A DNA stretch of 64,000 nucleotides, from assembly GCA_030248225.1 (NCBI GenBank), contig JASANE010001758.1, positions 1 to 64,000 of the forward strand. Direction: 5' to 3'. The translations under genes and the position numbers were made by a program. Shown piece after piece: positions 9,690 to 20,299 of this stretch (positions within the stretch are counted from its first letter, which is position 1; every line of letters begins with the position of its first letter). Below the pieces are notes generated by a model. It was not told the DNA's origin and made no database searches. It saw only the letters and a program-made list of their open reading frames with translations. Source of the stretch: Trileptium ribeirensis (Eukaryota > Nematoda > Enoplea > Enoplida > Thoracostomopsidae).

Positions 9690-9930
9690 GTCAGTGAGGC
9701 CCTCACATAGTGTCAGAGAGCCCCCTCCCCAAACTGAGCCAGCTAAGCTACGAAACCGTGCCAGTGAAGCCCCTGAAAGCGTGTCATTGAGGCCCCCGAA
9801 ACCGTGTCAGTGAAGCTTCCAAATGTGTCAGTGAGATCCCTCCCAAACCGTGTCAGTGACGCCCTTGCAACTTGCTAGTGAGACCTCTAAAATATGTCAG
9901 CGAGGCATCCCAAACCGTCTCAGAGAGTTT
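9690..9930. repeat. Degenerate tandem repeat, 24-31 bp unit
   Basis: About eight to ten imperfect units share the pattern CCGTGTCAGTGAGGCCCC followed by a few A/C residues. Examples of the GTGTCAGTGA core or variants occur near 9690, 9712, 9764, 9782, 9808, 9828, 9850 and 9895. Unit lengths vary. An ATG-initiated frame crosses the array (9850-10032) but it is not protein-like. Confidence 0.75.
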
Positions 9931-10299
9931 TGGCATAGTATAATTTCGCAATCATTCTTGCATGACGTGAGCTCCCCCATCGAGTCGGAAGCCCCCCGAA
10001 TGGGGATTGTAGGTTCTTTGCCGCGGCACTAGAGATAACATTGTATTGGTTTCTTAAAGATAGTGCAATTTCACATGGAATGCCCCTTGGACACAACGTG
10101 CTCCGCGATATCGTGTATAGATGTTTAGGATTTACCTTTCTCGCCTATTCGGATTGTTATACTAGGATTGTAATTATTTGCCTTTTCTAGCTCAAGTATA
10201 ATACAAAAGCATTCTTCAAACGTCTATGTGGTTTGCATAAACATCTTAAAATGGTCAATGCATTCTTTAAACTTTTGAATCTGCTTTGATAAAAAGTAT

Positions 10300-10545
10300 T
10301 CGAAGCGAACACAATTTATTGACAAGTCCACGAACACATTTTAGTTATGACACACGTTCGCGAACATTAAACACATAGTTAATATGCTTTTGAATATTCG
10401 CACAGTGTTACGACTATATGCGTGTTCGCGAACAGCTTGATCCCAACAGTACTTTATTCGCGAACATTTTTTGCATAAGAAAACTCGGTCTGCTCGCACA
10501 CAAAATTTATAGGATTGTATACAACATAGAACTGTTCGCGAATCA
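10300..10545. repeat. Cluster of TTCGCGAA palindromes
   Basis: The exact 8-bp palindrome TTCGCGAA occurs at 10357, 10425, 10457 and 10535, usually within the larger palindrome TGTTCGCGAACA. Decayed versions (AAGCGAACAC near 10303, CCACGAACAC near 10328, TATTCGCACAG near 10395) extend the cluster. Spacing is 32-78 bp. Such arrays resemble subterminal binding sites of a DNA transposon or a clustered regulatory site. No terminal repeats were paired with it. Confidence 0.6.
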
Positions 10546-10559
10546 ATCAGATTATTAAG

Positions 10560-11379
10560 AATATCAAGAATTGTGTTAGCATAACAAATAATTGTAAATT
10601 ACAAGTAGCCTAATTTAGCGTTTCGGAACGCAGTGATGGTGAAAGTGTAAAAAGGTGCATTATGTTAGCTAACGTAACTTTTAAACGTTTTTGTAGTTAG
10701 ATATGAAACGTTCACAGAACGGAAAAGTTTGGAAATAGCGTTAGGCTATTGTAACTATTAGTTTGTTCTCTAACAATAGTTTGTACATGATGTTAAAAGA
10801 GGATGGTAGGCGGCGCAGCTTAAGTTTACTCATGCATATGACTATTGGAGCATTCCTCGAGCTCCGAAGCAATTAAATTCTCGTGTTCAGGCACACCGCG
10901 ATAACGCTCGTTTGTTAACACCTTACTCAAAAAAACAAACTACACCAGGTCGTCTAGGCGTGTTTAGGAGTCCTTACCGACACTGAACCAACGAAAATTG
11001 AATTATGTGAAAAGAGCCTGTGAACCGAACCGACAAAGAAAGAAAAAACTTCTATTTCGCTAAGCAGCGCGGCGACGAGATAGTAAAGGAACCTAAACCT
11101 AGTATACGTCGCTCTGTATTATCTATCTCATTTCTGTAAGACTAGAAAAATCATTCTATATTTTAATGCACTAAAACTATCCATCCGTTGACAACATACT
11201 ACCATCATTCCAACACGATCGCCCTCTACATCCACAACAATAAACTGATCGTAATAATAATAATGACTGATAATAACAGTCACATGATAAAAAAGTCCTT
11301 CCTCGAACTTTCCAGAAGAAAATTTATTTATTAATAACGAACAATATTAGTAAGTTTAAAATAGTTTTAAAATTATTGG
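10560..11379. other. No gene recognised
   Basis: Mostly AT-rich sequence. A segment at 10790-10890 on + can be read for about 30 codons but shows no recognisable motif. Nothing else is supported. Confidence 0.4.
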
Positions 11380-12240
11380 GGATAGGGAGAGGTGCTAGCA
11401 TGGGGGATGCAAGGGGAATTGAAGGATAACATTTTAGTATGTTGAAGGGGTGGGATAGGGGTATTTGTATTGGGAATTTGGTAAAGGTGAGTTAAGTTTT
11501 AGGGGAATGGTAAAGGTTTGAAAAATGTAAAAATAGAACAAAGTTGAAATTTTGGAAAATAGAAATTTAGAGAAAATAAAAAGGAGGAAAAAGGGTTGGG
11601 GTATATATAATATGAATGGGGATAAGGAGTAAAGGAAATTAACATTTGGGATGGATTGGTAACGTTTTGGGGAAATAGGAGATATTTGAAAAATGAAACA
11701 AAAATAGAAAAAAGTGAAGATTTTGAAAAATGAAATTTTATAAAAAATAGAGAAAGGGAAGTGTGTAGGTTAAATATGGGGTGAGGTTAGTAAAGGGGAA
11801 AAGGATATAAAAAGACGGTAGTTATGGGTGGGGTATTGGGGAAGTTAGGGGTATTAGAAGAAATGAGGAAAAGAGGAAAAATGGTGATTTTGGGAAAGGA
11901 GAAGTTTATGGCAAGAAGCAAGAGGGGAAAAGGAAATTCATATATTTTAGTACATGGGGAGAGGGTAAAAGGATATTGAATTTTGAAGGGTTTTGGTTAG
12001 GTATTGGAAGAGGAAGGGTAGTTTGAATTTTAGTAGAAAATGGGAAATTGGAGAAAAATGGATTTTTGGTAGGATTTTGATTTTGGGTAAAAGAAAAGGG
12101 TGGATGAGGTATATATTTTAGGAAAAACGGTAGAGATGAGGAAAAGTGTGTTTTGGGGGATTTGGGGATATTTAATTTAGGTTGGGGAAGAATACGGATA
12201 TTTAAGGGAATTTTATAAATAAGTTATAATAAGTAATATT
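11380..12240. repeat. Cytosine-depleted, G/A-rich tandem region
   Basis: On the + strand I count about 13 cytosines between 11401 and 12240 (840 bases), while G is abundant and often in runs of three to five. An imperfect duplication with a period near 167 bp is visible (11506-11637 against 11673-11800: A-rich TTTGAAAAATG blocks followed by G-rich AAAGGGAAG blocks), so this looks like a decayed satellite. Flanking DNA has normal cytosine content and the change is abrupt on both sides. No frame on either strand looks coding. Confidence 0.8.
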
Positions 12241-12926
12241 ATAATTAGTTTTAAGAAAATAAGAAAATACATAGCTAGGTTTATACTATATAGAATATAA
12301 ATGTATTAATGTTATGTTATGCAATATATACCACGCCAGGGCGGCAGGGAATACCAGGGCGGCGTGGGGGCGGCCTTTATTGAAAAGAAAAAGAAAAATA
12401 GTGGTGAAAAAGGCACAGCACCAACAAGGCTACGGTGGCAAAAGTTGTTGAATTAGCACCCTACGCAATATTACACTGTTGAGATCTACATTCGCTAAGC
12501 TTAGTTAAATCAGGATTTTTGAGTAGAGCCGCTTCCGTTTCATTAATTCTCTAATTTTACTTGATTACTGAGTCGGAATACTTAGCTAATAATTGAGGTT
12601 CATGTTTGAATTTTATGGTTCATGATTAGCTCATGCTTTACTGGCTTTAACTCTGGTTTATGGTTTTCTGGCGTGAAGGATAGCGCGAAGTACGTAAGTA
12701 AAACAGCCTTCCGAAACTGTAGATTCAGTGAAACGTCAACCCAATTTTGGCAAATTGTAACAATGATCCTTGTTAAAAATTAAAGTTGAGCAACAATGTC
12801 ACAAAACAGATAGTTACTCATTGCTTAATTTATCTTATTCCTACTATCTTCCCAAATAAAACCTGACTTAGCAATCGCCTAGCTCATCCGTTAGAGAGCG
12901 GGAACGTTAATATAAATAAATTATTA
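12241..12926. other. No gene recognised
   Basis: A short G-rich stretch with GCCAGGGCGGCAGGG and CCAGGGCGGCGTGGG lies at 12330-12375. The rest is AT-rich with no recognisable feature. Confidence 0.4.
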
Positions 12927-13014
12927 GCGTAAATCTAAGGAAAAGGATAATGTAATTAAATATAACAACGTGCGAGTCGAACCGTTCGGCGGCTACGTAC
13001 GAACCCACAAGGGA
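12927..13014. repeat. Direct repeat, copy 1
   Basis: GTAAATCTAAGGAAAAGG at the left and AACCGTTCGGCGGCTACG with ACCCACAAGGG at the right recur in order at 13090-13174, with about 80% identity and a short indel. The repeat period is about 163-167 bp, similar to that of the cytosine-poor region but with unrelated sequence. Confidence 0.7.
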
Positions 13015-13089
13015 AAATAATAAATATCAGTTAATCAGGATTCACCAGTAAACCTTTCGGCCACTGGTGGCTCTATGGAAACTAAATAT

Positions 13090-13174
13090 GGTAAATCTAG
13101 GGAAAAGGCTAAGATACTTAAATAAACGTGCGGGTCCAACCGTTCGGTGACCTCGTGCAAACCTCACAAGAGGA
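13090..13174. repeat. Direct repeat, copy 2
   Basis: Second copy of the unit at 12927-13014, with GTAAATCTAGGGAAAAGG, AACCGTTCGGTGACCTCG and ACCTCACAAGAGG. Function is unknown. It could be part of a satellite or of a retroelement leader, as the gag-type element begins about 430 bp downstream. Confidence 0.7.
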
Positions 13175-13599
13175 CTTAACTTATACATACCCTAATTTCA
13201 AGTAGCAGATAAATTACTCAGAATAATGGTGCGCTCAACCTTGAGTCTGAGAGAAAATATTCAGTGCAAGCTCACTCGACGTAGTACGGTTCAACGAGGC
13301 AGTGCCTAAGCCAAATCATAACGAGCTTTCAATAACGGAGTGTCGAAAACATTCAGAGCTTACGAAGCATAGTTGGCAAGCACAAACTGTAATCAAGGCA
13401 ACTAACATTCACAAATCAATACAGAACGGGTTTAATTGTGGCGTTACGAGCATCGAAGTGGCATATCAATAACTATTGCGTATTATACTAACTGTGAATA
13501 AAAATTCTAACTTTGGCTCTTTTGTTTCTTATCGGAACCTAATAGCGAACAAATCGAGTAGTCACACCGCAGCGCCATAAGGAATAAAGTACGCTGACA

Positions 13600-13974
13600 T
13601 AAGTAACGCGCGCCAAGGAAGGAACAATTAATAATCCCCACCGGCATATTACTGGCCACGCGTACGAACCACATATCTTCGAGTGACGAATCCCGTCCCC
13701 TTTTAATCGATAGCCGCCATAATAAATTATAGTCCACCCCTACCCCCAATCCGAACCAACCAAAATAACATGCTGACCACGATGTCGTGTAAAAGTGGGG
13801 AACAATTATAATAAAATAAAATTGGTAAGCATTTTCGCAAAAATTAAAAATTGACCCAGTCCCAAATAAGGCATAAGCCAAAATAAAATTTATTTATATC
13901 GTAATAAAAACTAATATTCGCCATAATCGGGACGAAGTTACGCAAGTCCAGCCTAAAATTTAAAAACACCAAAA
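13600..13974 (+). repeat. Repeat block R1 (candidate LTR or leader of a gag element)
   Basis: This block recurs at 19147-19505 (R2) and, truncated, at 21371-21520 (R3). The shared landmarks in order are CCCACCGGCAT.TACTGGCCAC, ATCTTCGGTGACGAATCCCGTCC, CCACCCCTACCCC, ACATGCTGACCACGA and AAGGCATAAGCCAAAATA. In R1 and R2 a Gag-like reading frame begins just after the block. The repetition and position suggest an LTR plus 5' leader, but TG...CA ends and a primer-binding site were not defined. A minus-strand ORF over 13507-13881 is judged a shadow. Confidence 0.65.
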
Positions 13975-14480
13975 ATGTCACTCCAAAGGACGCCACCTGG
14001 AATAAACGCGCAAAAAGCAGCGTCAGTCAAACCAAAAAATACCAATAGCGAGGACCAAATGTCGAATAATGCGACAAAAGAACTCGAGGAGATAATGCGC
14101 GAGTTCGACCCAAATACACCGGAACCGAAAAGAAAAGTACAACAGGAAAGCTTGCAAGTAACATATACTGCAACGTTTCAAGAAGAAGCAAGCACAGAAG
14201 AGCTGTTTTCAACTATGAGAAATCCGGGATACTATACAAAAGTTGCAAGGCCAAAAAGAAAAATAATTACAATTTATAGTAAGGCATTCAACCTTAACTG
14301 CAGAATTACAAAAACTTTATCAAAATATGGAACCGAATGAACCGAAATTCCGTTGGAACCGCCAAGAACGGAATCACAAAAGACATGATGATGAAATAAC
14401 GGCAATTCTACAAAATAACGGTATTCAACAGGAACAGTCGAGGGAACGAAACCAAAACGATTATCGACCGAAAATCATAA
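13975..14480 (+). pseudogene. Gag-like N-terminal region, unit A (frameshifted)
   Basis: From the ATG at 13975 the frame reads a low-complexity N-terminus, then ELEEIMREFDPNTPEPKRK and a segment QEEASTEELF. Near 14280 the conserved frame shifts to one with LYQNMEPNEPKFRWNRQE and an N/Q-rich tail reaching about 14480. The same order of segments appears in unit B (19570-19760) and unit C (22691-22935, LFCQNWDPNELEIPPNNRKE). The sequence then stops at an antisense CR1-like insertion and resumes at about 17700. I infer a retroelement Gag from the capsid-like segment downstream. The reading frame is broken and not functional as it stands. Confidence 0.55.
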
Positions 14481-14707
14481 TTTAAGGTGTGGAATACGTA
14501 CGATTTACGTACCATTTTTCCTCCAATGGTACAAGGGTCTTTTCTCGATTCCATCATTGATTGATTTCGTGTTTGACTGATAGACCCATTGTAGGGTGTG
14601 GAGCCTCGATTGATCGAGGCACGATTGAGCATTAAAGATAATTAATGTACATTTTATATTGGAAGAGTGGAGTCGCTGTTTGAATGACGATAGTGACGGA
14701 GCAGTTA

Positions 14708-15061
14708 CTACATTCGAGAGCAGGGAGTTCGCAGGCGCACAGTTCTGTGAGTAAAAAAGTATTTTCTCGTATCAAGGCGAGGAGTATCTAGTGCCTCCAG
14801 CTTAAGATTGTGGCCACGAGTTCTGCCGAATCCTGATTTGAAATATGTCGATAAGTCAATCCCAACGCCATCGTGGGCCATCTTGTATATCAGTATCAAA
14901 TCACTTCTAACACGCCGGCCTTCCAGAGTCTGTATTCCTAAGTATCGAAGACGATCGGTATATTCCCAGTTGCTAATCCACGGAATCATTTTTGTCGCCA
15001 GCCTTTGTACCTTCTTTATCAACATAATGTCCCGGACATAGTGTGTACACCATACATTCAC
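14708..15061 (-). pseudogene. C-terminal fragment of CR1-like ORF2
   Basis: Frame with KKVQRLATKMIP, YTDRLRYLGIQTLEGRR and RSDLILIYKMAH, the region downstream of the thumb in CR1/Jockey-type ORF2 proteins that ends in ...RTVRLRTPCS. It normally lies about 200-300 residues after the linker segment now found directly upstream, which shows the internal deletion of the RT. Confidence 0.8.
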
Positions 15062-15276
15062 AGAATATTCAACATTGGCTTGTCAAGAACACCACGACAA
15101 TTTATTAGAAATCTGTTTGGAATATCATCAAGGCCAGGAGCAGCTGCTATTTTCAGTTTAGACAAAATATTTAGCGCTCGAGCTTCACTAACATCAATAT
15201 TTGTAAGACGGCTTTCAGTCCGATAGCATATTCGAGGAGTGACAAAGTTATGATCATTAAATACAGAGACAAAGTA

Positions 15277-16446
15277 CTAATTGAAAATATCACAATCCTC
15301 CACCAAGCTGCTAGAAACAGTATCGTCACCGCGTTTCATCGGGCCCACTTGGGGGCGAATTTTTGCTTGTCTCAACGCGTAATTAAATAGGGATTTTCTG
15401 TCATGATCGATGTTTTTCGCAAGCTTCATTTCAAAAAGTCGAATAGACTCAGCTGCCATGGTGTTAGCAATCTGCGTTTTAGCTTCAAAATCAAGAAGCG
15501 CAGCTCTCGAGTAACTTATTTTATAGCGTCTATAAGCGTTGTGTTTGCGTTTCATCGCTACCCAGCATGCACTATCGGCCAAGACTGGCTTACGCAATTG
15601 ACTACTGGTTTTAAGCGGCACGAACTTACGAATAGTTTCGTTCAAAATTTGACTAACTTTGGACCACACATCAGTTACATAGAAATTGTTATTAAAAATG
15701 TGATCCCAATCGATGTTGGAAAGGTGGGTCTTAATACGGCTCCACGGGACTCGATACCAATCTAGTCGACTTTGGGTCCCCTCTTCACCTAGTATATCGG
15801 TAGATTACGGACGATGAGAAACTTAACACAGGAACGATCTGAAGTTTTAAGCGGTGCAAGAATTTCAACACCTTTGATGGCATTTTCGTCATTGGCAAAA
15901 ACCAAGTCCAATATATTATCGCCGCGAGTAGGCTCATAAACGAATTGCGTCAAGCTAGCTGATACTATGCTATCCATTAATTCATCGTCGACCGTCGTCC
16001 AATTATTTGATTGCCAGTCAATGTTAGGCATGTTAAAGTCTCCACACAGGCAAATTAGCCAGTATGATGAATGGTTAGCAAGATTCAATATGCAGTCTCT
16101 CAGTCGAGCATCATTTACATCTGAGCTAGTTGGAGACCGGTATACGCAACCCAATAGAATGACACAGTTAGTTGAACACTCTATTTCAATAAGAACAATA
16201 TCTTCAAAATTTGACACCACTTTGGATGAGCTGGAGGCGCTAATTGAGTTGCGGAGAAGAATCAAAACCCCCACCACACCTCCTTACTCTGTCACATCGA
16301 AATAATTTATATCCAGGAATTTGGAGCTCACTATCGTCATTCGCATCCGACACCCAACTCTCCGTTATACAAATTATATCAAAGTTATATATAAATTGAA
16401 ACAAAAAATTCCAACTCTCGAAACTTGTTAATAACAGAGCGAGCAT
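15277..16446 (-). pseudogene. CR1-like ORF2: endonuclease and linker
   Basis: Endonuclease motifs are visible on the minus strand: a start-region DIICITESWVSD (about 16370), YRSPTSSDVNDA, CGDFNMPNIDWQSNNW (about 16010, with the catalytic Asp/Asn of the GDFN motif), and a degraded SDH motif reading TSDRSC. A linker with MWSKVSQILNET, RKHNAYRRYKIS and IRPQVGPMKRGDD follows in another frame. At least two frameshifts or stops separate the pieces. The nuclease would nick genomic DNA for target-primed reverse transcription in an intact element; this copy lacks the RT. Confidence 0.85.
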
Positions 16447-16689
16447 TTAATAGAACACAGCTGTAAGTTAGTGACGTATCAATACACGATTTTGAGTAAT
16501 TTCTACTGTTTGAATTGTTTCGAACATTACAATTTATGTTATTTCCATGATATATAACAGAGTTATCAACAATAGGGTAGTTACAAATGTCATTATACGA
16601 CGTGTCTAAAGAAGATTTACATGTATATTTACATTTGCAGTCATTAGAACATACATGCCTTACACTACGGGGTTGTCTTCCCCCGAAGC

Positions 16690-17533
16690 AATTTGATCAT
16701 TTACATGAGTACTAGGAGTCGATTTCAACTTTCGTTTAGCTCGTGCATGATTGAAGGCCTGAATCTCACTAACTGTGCGGTCACGATTTATGTAGCATTT
16801 ACAAAATTCTGATGTTGCAGGCAATTTACGCTAGGATAGCGCAAACGACGCGGCAACATTACGATCACTTTCGTTTTTAAAGACAACTTTTCATAATCGT
16901 GGTTTGTTGTCATTTCGTGGCCTACCGAGACGATACATGGTTAGAACATTTGACGAATCGATACCAATACCGGCTTCTACAAATAAATTCTCTACTTTTG
17001 GCACATCATACCGCTTTCGATCTGCTGCAACGACACTTTCAGATATTTCATTAAGCACTTTATCGAAAATCTCTGACGGATTATTTAAAGATAAATTAAG
17101 ATCGGCTGCACTGCTAGTATCACGGCTACCGCTGGCCTGAGTAGGAGGCGTGGGGACGGGGGGTTAGATCCTTGGAAATGAGACTATCCAATTTTTGTAC
17201 AAGTTGAGTAACAATATTTTCCAGACGCTTTTGATTTTCTTCAAATTTTTGCATACATTCTTCAAAAGTATGTATTTTGGCCAGCCCTTCATCTATATTC
17301 GGCAGACAGAAGGGGCAGAACCATCGGATAGTAGAATCCGGCTTGGTGGCTTCCGTGGCAGCAGCACTACTAATTTTAGAGCACTTACGATGAGAATTTC
17401 CGTGACACTTTCCGCATATCACTTTGGTGTCGAGCTCGGTGAATCCTGAGTCACAGATTAAGCAAGTAGCATCTTTGTCTGATGTCACAGGAGACGAGGA
17501 AAATCTTGTTATATGAGACATTAAATGTACCAT
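16690..17533 (-). pseudogene. CR1-like ORF1 with PHD-like zinc finger
   Basis: From an ATG at 17533 on the minus strand: CLICDSGF, VICGKCHGNSHRKCSK and WFCPFC give the Cys4-His-Cys3 spacing of a PHD-like finger (residues about 24-80). A coiled-coil segment (FEECMQKFEENQKRLENIV) and a frameshift near 17126 follow, then an RRM-like tail on to about 16690. Such ORF1 proteins bind the element's RNA. Frameshifts and stops make it a pseudogene. Confidence 0.8.
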
Positions 17534-17699
17534 TAATTAATTTATGTAACATACAACCTGAATTTACAATTGCAGTGAAACTAAAATAAGAATTGACTCT
17601 GAATGCAATTGGGGTAATACGACGGACGCTTCAATATGGGTCAAATATATACAACGCAATAACTTGGAGCAAACGAAAATAATAACAACCACGAGTAGC

Positions 17700-18728
17700 G
17701 ACCATGGAACGAAGTACGGTCGAAATCAAACAAACAATGGAACAACAACAATTAGTGACGATTAATAAAATAAATGGAATCTTAAAGTGGAGCCCGATGC
17801 GAAACAAGTCAAATGGACGCAAATCAACATCAATTCGGGGCAATACCGAGACGATTTAATGTGTATCGAAATCAGAACAGTGTAAATATAGACCAAAGGG
17901 ATACGAACTATAATCAAAATGGCACAAATCAAAATGAACGTGGTATGATCCAAATGCAAAGCAACCAAATCGATTCAAACGATGATCAATGGGGTGTCCA
18001 AGAAGAACGACGTAATACAAACCAAATACGATCTAAACCAAACAATGACCAAACGAATTATGATCAACGTGGTATTTATGAAGAACCAATCGACACAAAT
18101 CGAATACAGTTTGGTACGAATTATGATCAAGTCATAAATTCACTACAAGTTAACAAGCAACCCAATCAAACGGAAATGAGCACAAACAAAGAACGAGGTA
18201 GTATGTACAAGCCAGTCGAATGTATGGAACCAAACGCAAGTACCACACATAATAAATAGTGGTGCAACCCAAATGGCGAACACGTACAATCGAATACAAA
18301 TTCCATATATAACAACAAATTGTGGTGCTTTTCAAGCAATGAATATTTGGAATCAGCAGCAACGAATAGCAACCGGTGCAATCCAAAACGGGGCAAATCA
18401 ATATTACGGTACAAAACCAATAGCCCCACAAGGCAATAAAATCCCATTCGTTACGAACAGTTCAACGATCAACCCCGGAGTGCCACTAGCGACGGCAACG
18501 CCATATATGTACCAATATCAACAATCACAACAACCAACGATGGACCAAATCAATAATCAAGGTCAACAAAATAATGACCTAGTGACAATGAACCAACAAT
18601 TGATCGAAGTGTTGATCAAGGTGGCAACTAAAGAATCGCCACAAATACCGGACGCAATGCAACAACCGACTGGCAAAGCAATTTTGGTCAAAATGGAAAA
18701 CGAGGTGCGACACTTACAATCGTACTAA
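17700..18728 (+). pseudogene. Gag-like N/Q-rich central region, unit A
   Basis: It begins with ERSTVEIKQTMEQQQ (about 17705), which recurs as ERSTAEIQQILEQQRQQ in unit B (20395) and ERSTAEIQQEQQQQ in unit C (23240). A degenerate repeat of about 10 residues (pattern NRDQFGANQNQ, DNA unit about 30 bp) follows through 17813-18260. Then comes a Gln/Asn-rich segment in another frame (18273-18728) with NTYNRIQIPYITTNCGAFQ and STINPGVPLATATPYMYQ, the latter recurring at 23640-23690. The composition suggests a disordered assembly region. Minus-strand ORFs over this region are shadows of the repeat. Confidence 0.6.
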
Positions 18729-19135
18729 GGCGAAACGAGTTTTGAAAAATTCTGTAAGGAATTTGAAAAAGCATTGGTTCAAGATGGTACAGACGATGAA
18801 CAATAAATACTTCAAGTATTCAAAGCAAAAATGCGAGGGAAAGCAGAAGAATACTTGGAAGTATTGACAATCGAAAAAGCCAAAGAATTATGCAATTATG
18901 ACCAGTTGATCAAGAAGTTCAAACAACGGTTCGATGTACCAAAAACGTTGACGAATTACATGAATAAATTACAAAGCTTATGACAAACAAAAACAGTTAA
19001 AGATTTCGTTGACGAGCTACGAGTCTACGCAGCACGAAACCTAACTACGAAAGGTGTACCCGAGTCAAATTTTGAAGAAGTCCTTAAAACAGCATTAATA
19101 ACGGGACTAAAGGATGGGAATCGAAACCGTTTATG
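18729..19135 (+). pseudogene. Retrotransposon Gag capsid-like domain
   Basis: Continuing the preceding frame, it contains EFEKALVQDGTDDE, an in-frame TAA near 18805, VFKAKMRGKAEEYLEVL, YDQLIKKFKQRFDVPK, a TGA near 18981 and VKDFVDELRVYAARN. The layout (Phe-rich helix, then RGKAEEYL, then LIKKFKQRF) is that of Ty3-type retrotrans_gag capsid domains. No CCHC zinc knuckle, protease or RT follows; the next repeat block R2 starts about 12 bp later. This suggests a gag-only, non-autonomous element or one that lost pol. Confidence 0.75.
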
Positions 19136-19146
19136 TGCAACAAATA

Positions 19147-19505
19147 CCCGCCGGCATACTACTGGCCACACCTCGAACGCTACATCTTCGGTGGCGAATC
19201 CCGTCCTAATTTTAATATCCGATAGCCCTCATAAAAATACCCCTCCAACCCTACCCCCTAGTTCAAATCACAAATTATAACATGCTTACCACGATTTTCG
19301 TGTTAAAGCGGAGAACAATTGTAAAAAAGTAGTCACGTTTTTGAAAACCAAAATTCAACCCCTTGTCCTAATTAAGGCACAAGCCAAAATAGAAATAACT
19401 TATATCGTAATAGAAACTAATAAACTACATAATCAGGACATTTTACGTAAGCTTGCTCAAACTGTAAAAGTTATAGAAAGCCATTCCAAAGAACACCACA
19501 TAATG
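19147..19505 (+). repeat. Repeat block R2
   Basis: Second copy of the block described at 13600-13974. It begins CCCGCCGGCATACTACTGG and carries TACATCTTCGGTGGCGAATC, ACCCCTCCAACCCTACCCC and AAGGCACAAGCCAAAATAG in the same order. By eye it is about 75-80% identical to R1. It sits directly behind the unit A capsid region and in front of the unit B Gag-like N-terminus, so it separates two gag units. Confidence 0.7.
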
Positions 19506-19765
19506 CTATAGTGCATAAAGAATCGACAACAAAACCAAAGAACGTCGAACCATCACCAAATGGAAAAGCATAAGAAACAACGGCAGATAGTACAACGAGA
19601 GAACTCGAAGAGATAATGCGGGAATTTTATCTTGATACACCTGAATCAAAAAGAAAAGATCAACAAGAGGATAAGAGAACCTTGCAAGAAACGTACACAT
19701 AAACGATTCAAGAAGAAGCAAGCAACGATGAACTATTCGCAACCACAGAAGATCCGGAACAGTGT
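19506..19765 (+). pseudogene. Gag-like N-terminal region, unit B
   Basis: Frame fragments include HKESTTKPKN, RELEEIMREFYLDTPESK, LQETYT and IQEEASNDELFATTEDPEQ, which line up with unit A 13990-14225. Stop codons are present (TAA near 19570 and 19700). It breaks off at about 19765, where unrelated sequence begins. Confidence 0.65.
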
Positions 19766-20245
19766 ATTTTTTAAAACGGACCCTGGGTCTAGCAAAATTC
19801 TCTTGGGTCCAGACCTTAAACACTGGGTCCAAATTTACGATTTTTGGCTCGTGGATTTCACGAATTTTTACACAATAAAGAAACGTAATCGCATAGCTAT
19901 ACAAAATTTACACCAATTCCAACTGCAAAATATTGGATCAAATTTCATGTATATACGCCTTTGTCAGTTGCAGAGCATCTGTGGTTTGTGGAGTTCCAGC
20001 ACGCTAACTATACTTTGTATTTCTTTTTTAACTATATTTATCTACTTATTACTTACGTTGATATTTATATTATGAAGAGATTTGTTATTACGTATGTTCG
20101 AAAGCAAACGGAACCCTAACAAAGTGTATTAGCAAGCCCATTGTCTCCGAATCCGAAACTGCTCTGTGTCCAGCGTGGGGCTAGCAAAATTTTTTTGGGT
20201 CCACGTAAAGATATTTCTGTACAAAACCATTTGTGGACCCAAAAA
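19766..20245. repeat. Insertion in unit B bounded by similar direct repeats
   Basis: TCTAGCAAAATTCTCTTGGG (19792-19811) and GGCTAGCAAAATTTTTTTGG (20180-20199) lie in similar surroundings containing GGGTCCA motifs, suggesting imperfect direct repeats about 390 bp apart. Near the second copy TGGGTCCAC and GTGGACCCA form a 9-bp inverted pair around 20197-20240. The segment interrupts the Gag-like frame between unit B N-terminus and centre. It may be a small terminal-repeat element; class not determined. Confidence 0.4.
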
Positions 20246-20299
20246 ACTACCCGAAAAAGGAAATCCGGAAAGCAATGCAAAAATTGCACCTACACAAAG

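Larger units (their letters stand above)
14480..17600 (-). mobile_element. CR1-like non-LTR retrotransposon, antisense, RT deleted
   Basis: Read on the minus strand the order is ORF1 with a PHD-like zinc finger (17533-16690), apurinic-type endonuclease (16450-15790), linker (15670-15070) and the C-terminal end of ORF2 (15061-14708). Between about 15070 and 15060 the whole reverse-transcriptase catalytic domain is missing. The element splits a Gag-like coding region in two and therefore inserted after it. Ends are approximate; no target duplication was seen. Confidence 0.8.

Noticed and set aside
13507..13881. 124-codon minus-strand ORF
   Set aside because: It lies over repeat block R1 and is not open in R2 or R3; no domain, so a shadow of the repeat.
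18150..18447. Two overlapping 93-codon minus-strand ORFs with Cys/Leu-rich text
   Set aside because: They are antisense to the N/Q-rich gag repeat, whose biased codons create long Leu/Cys/Val frames on the other strand.
19506..19904. 132-codon minus-strand ORF
   Set aside because: Covers the gag unit B N-terminus and the adjoining insertion boundary; crosses two unrelated sequences and has no domain.
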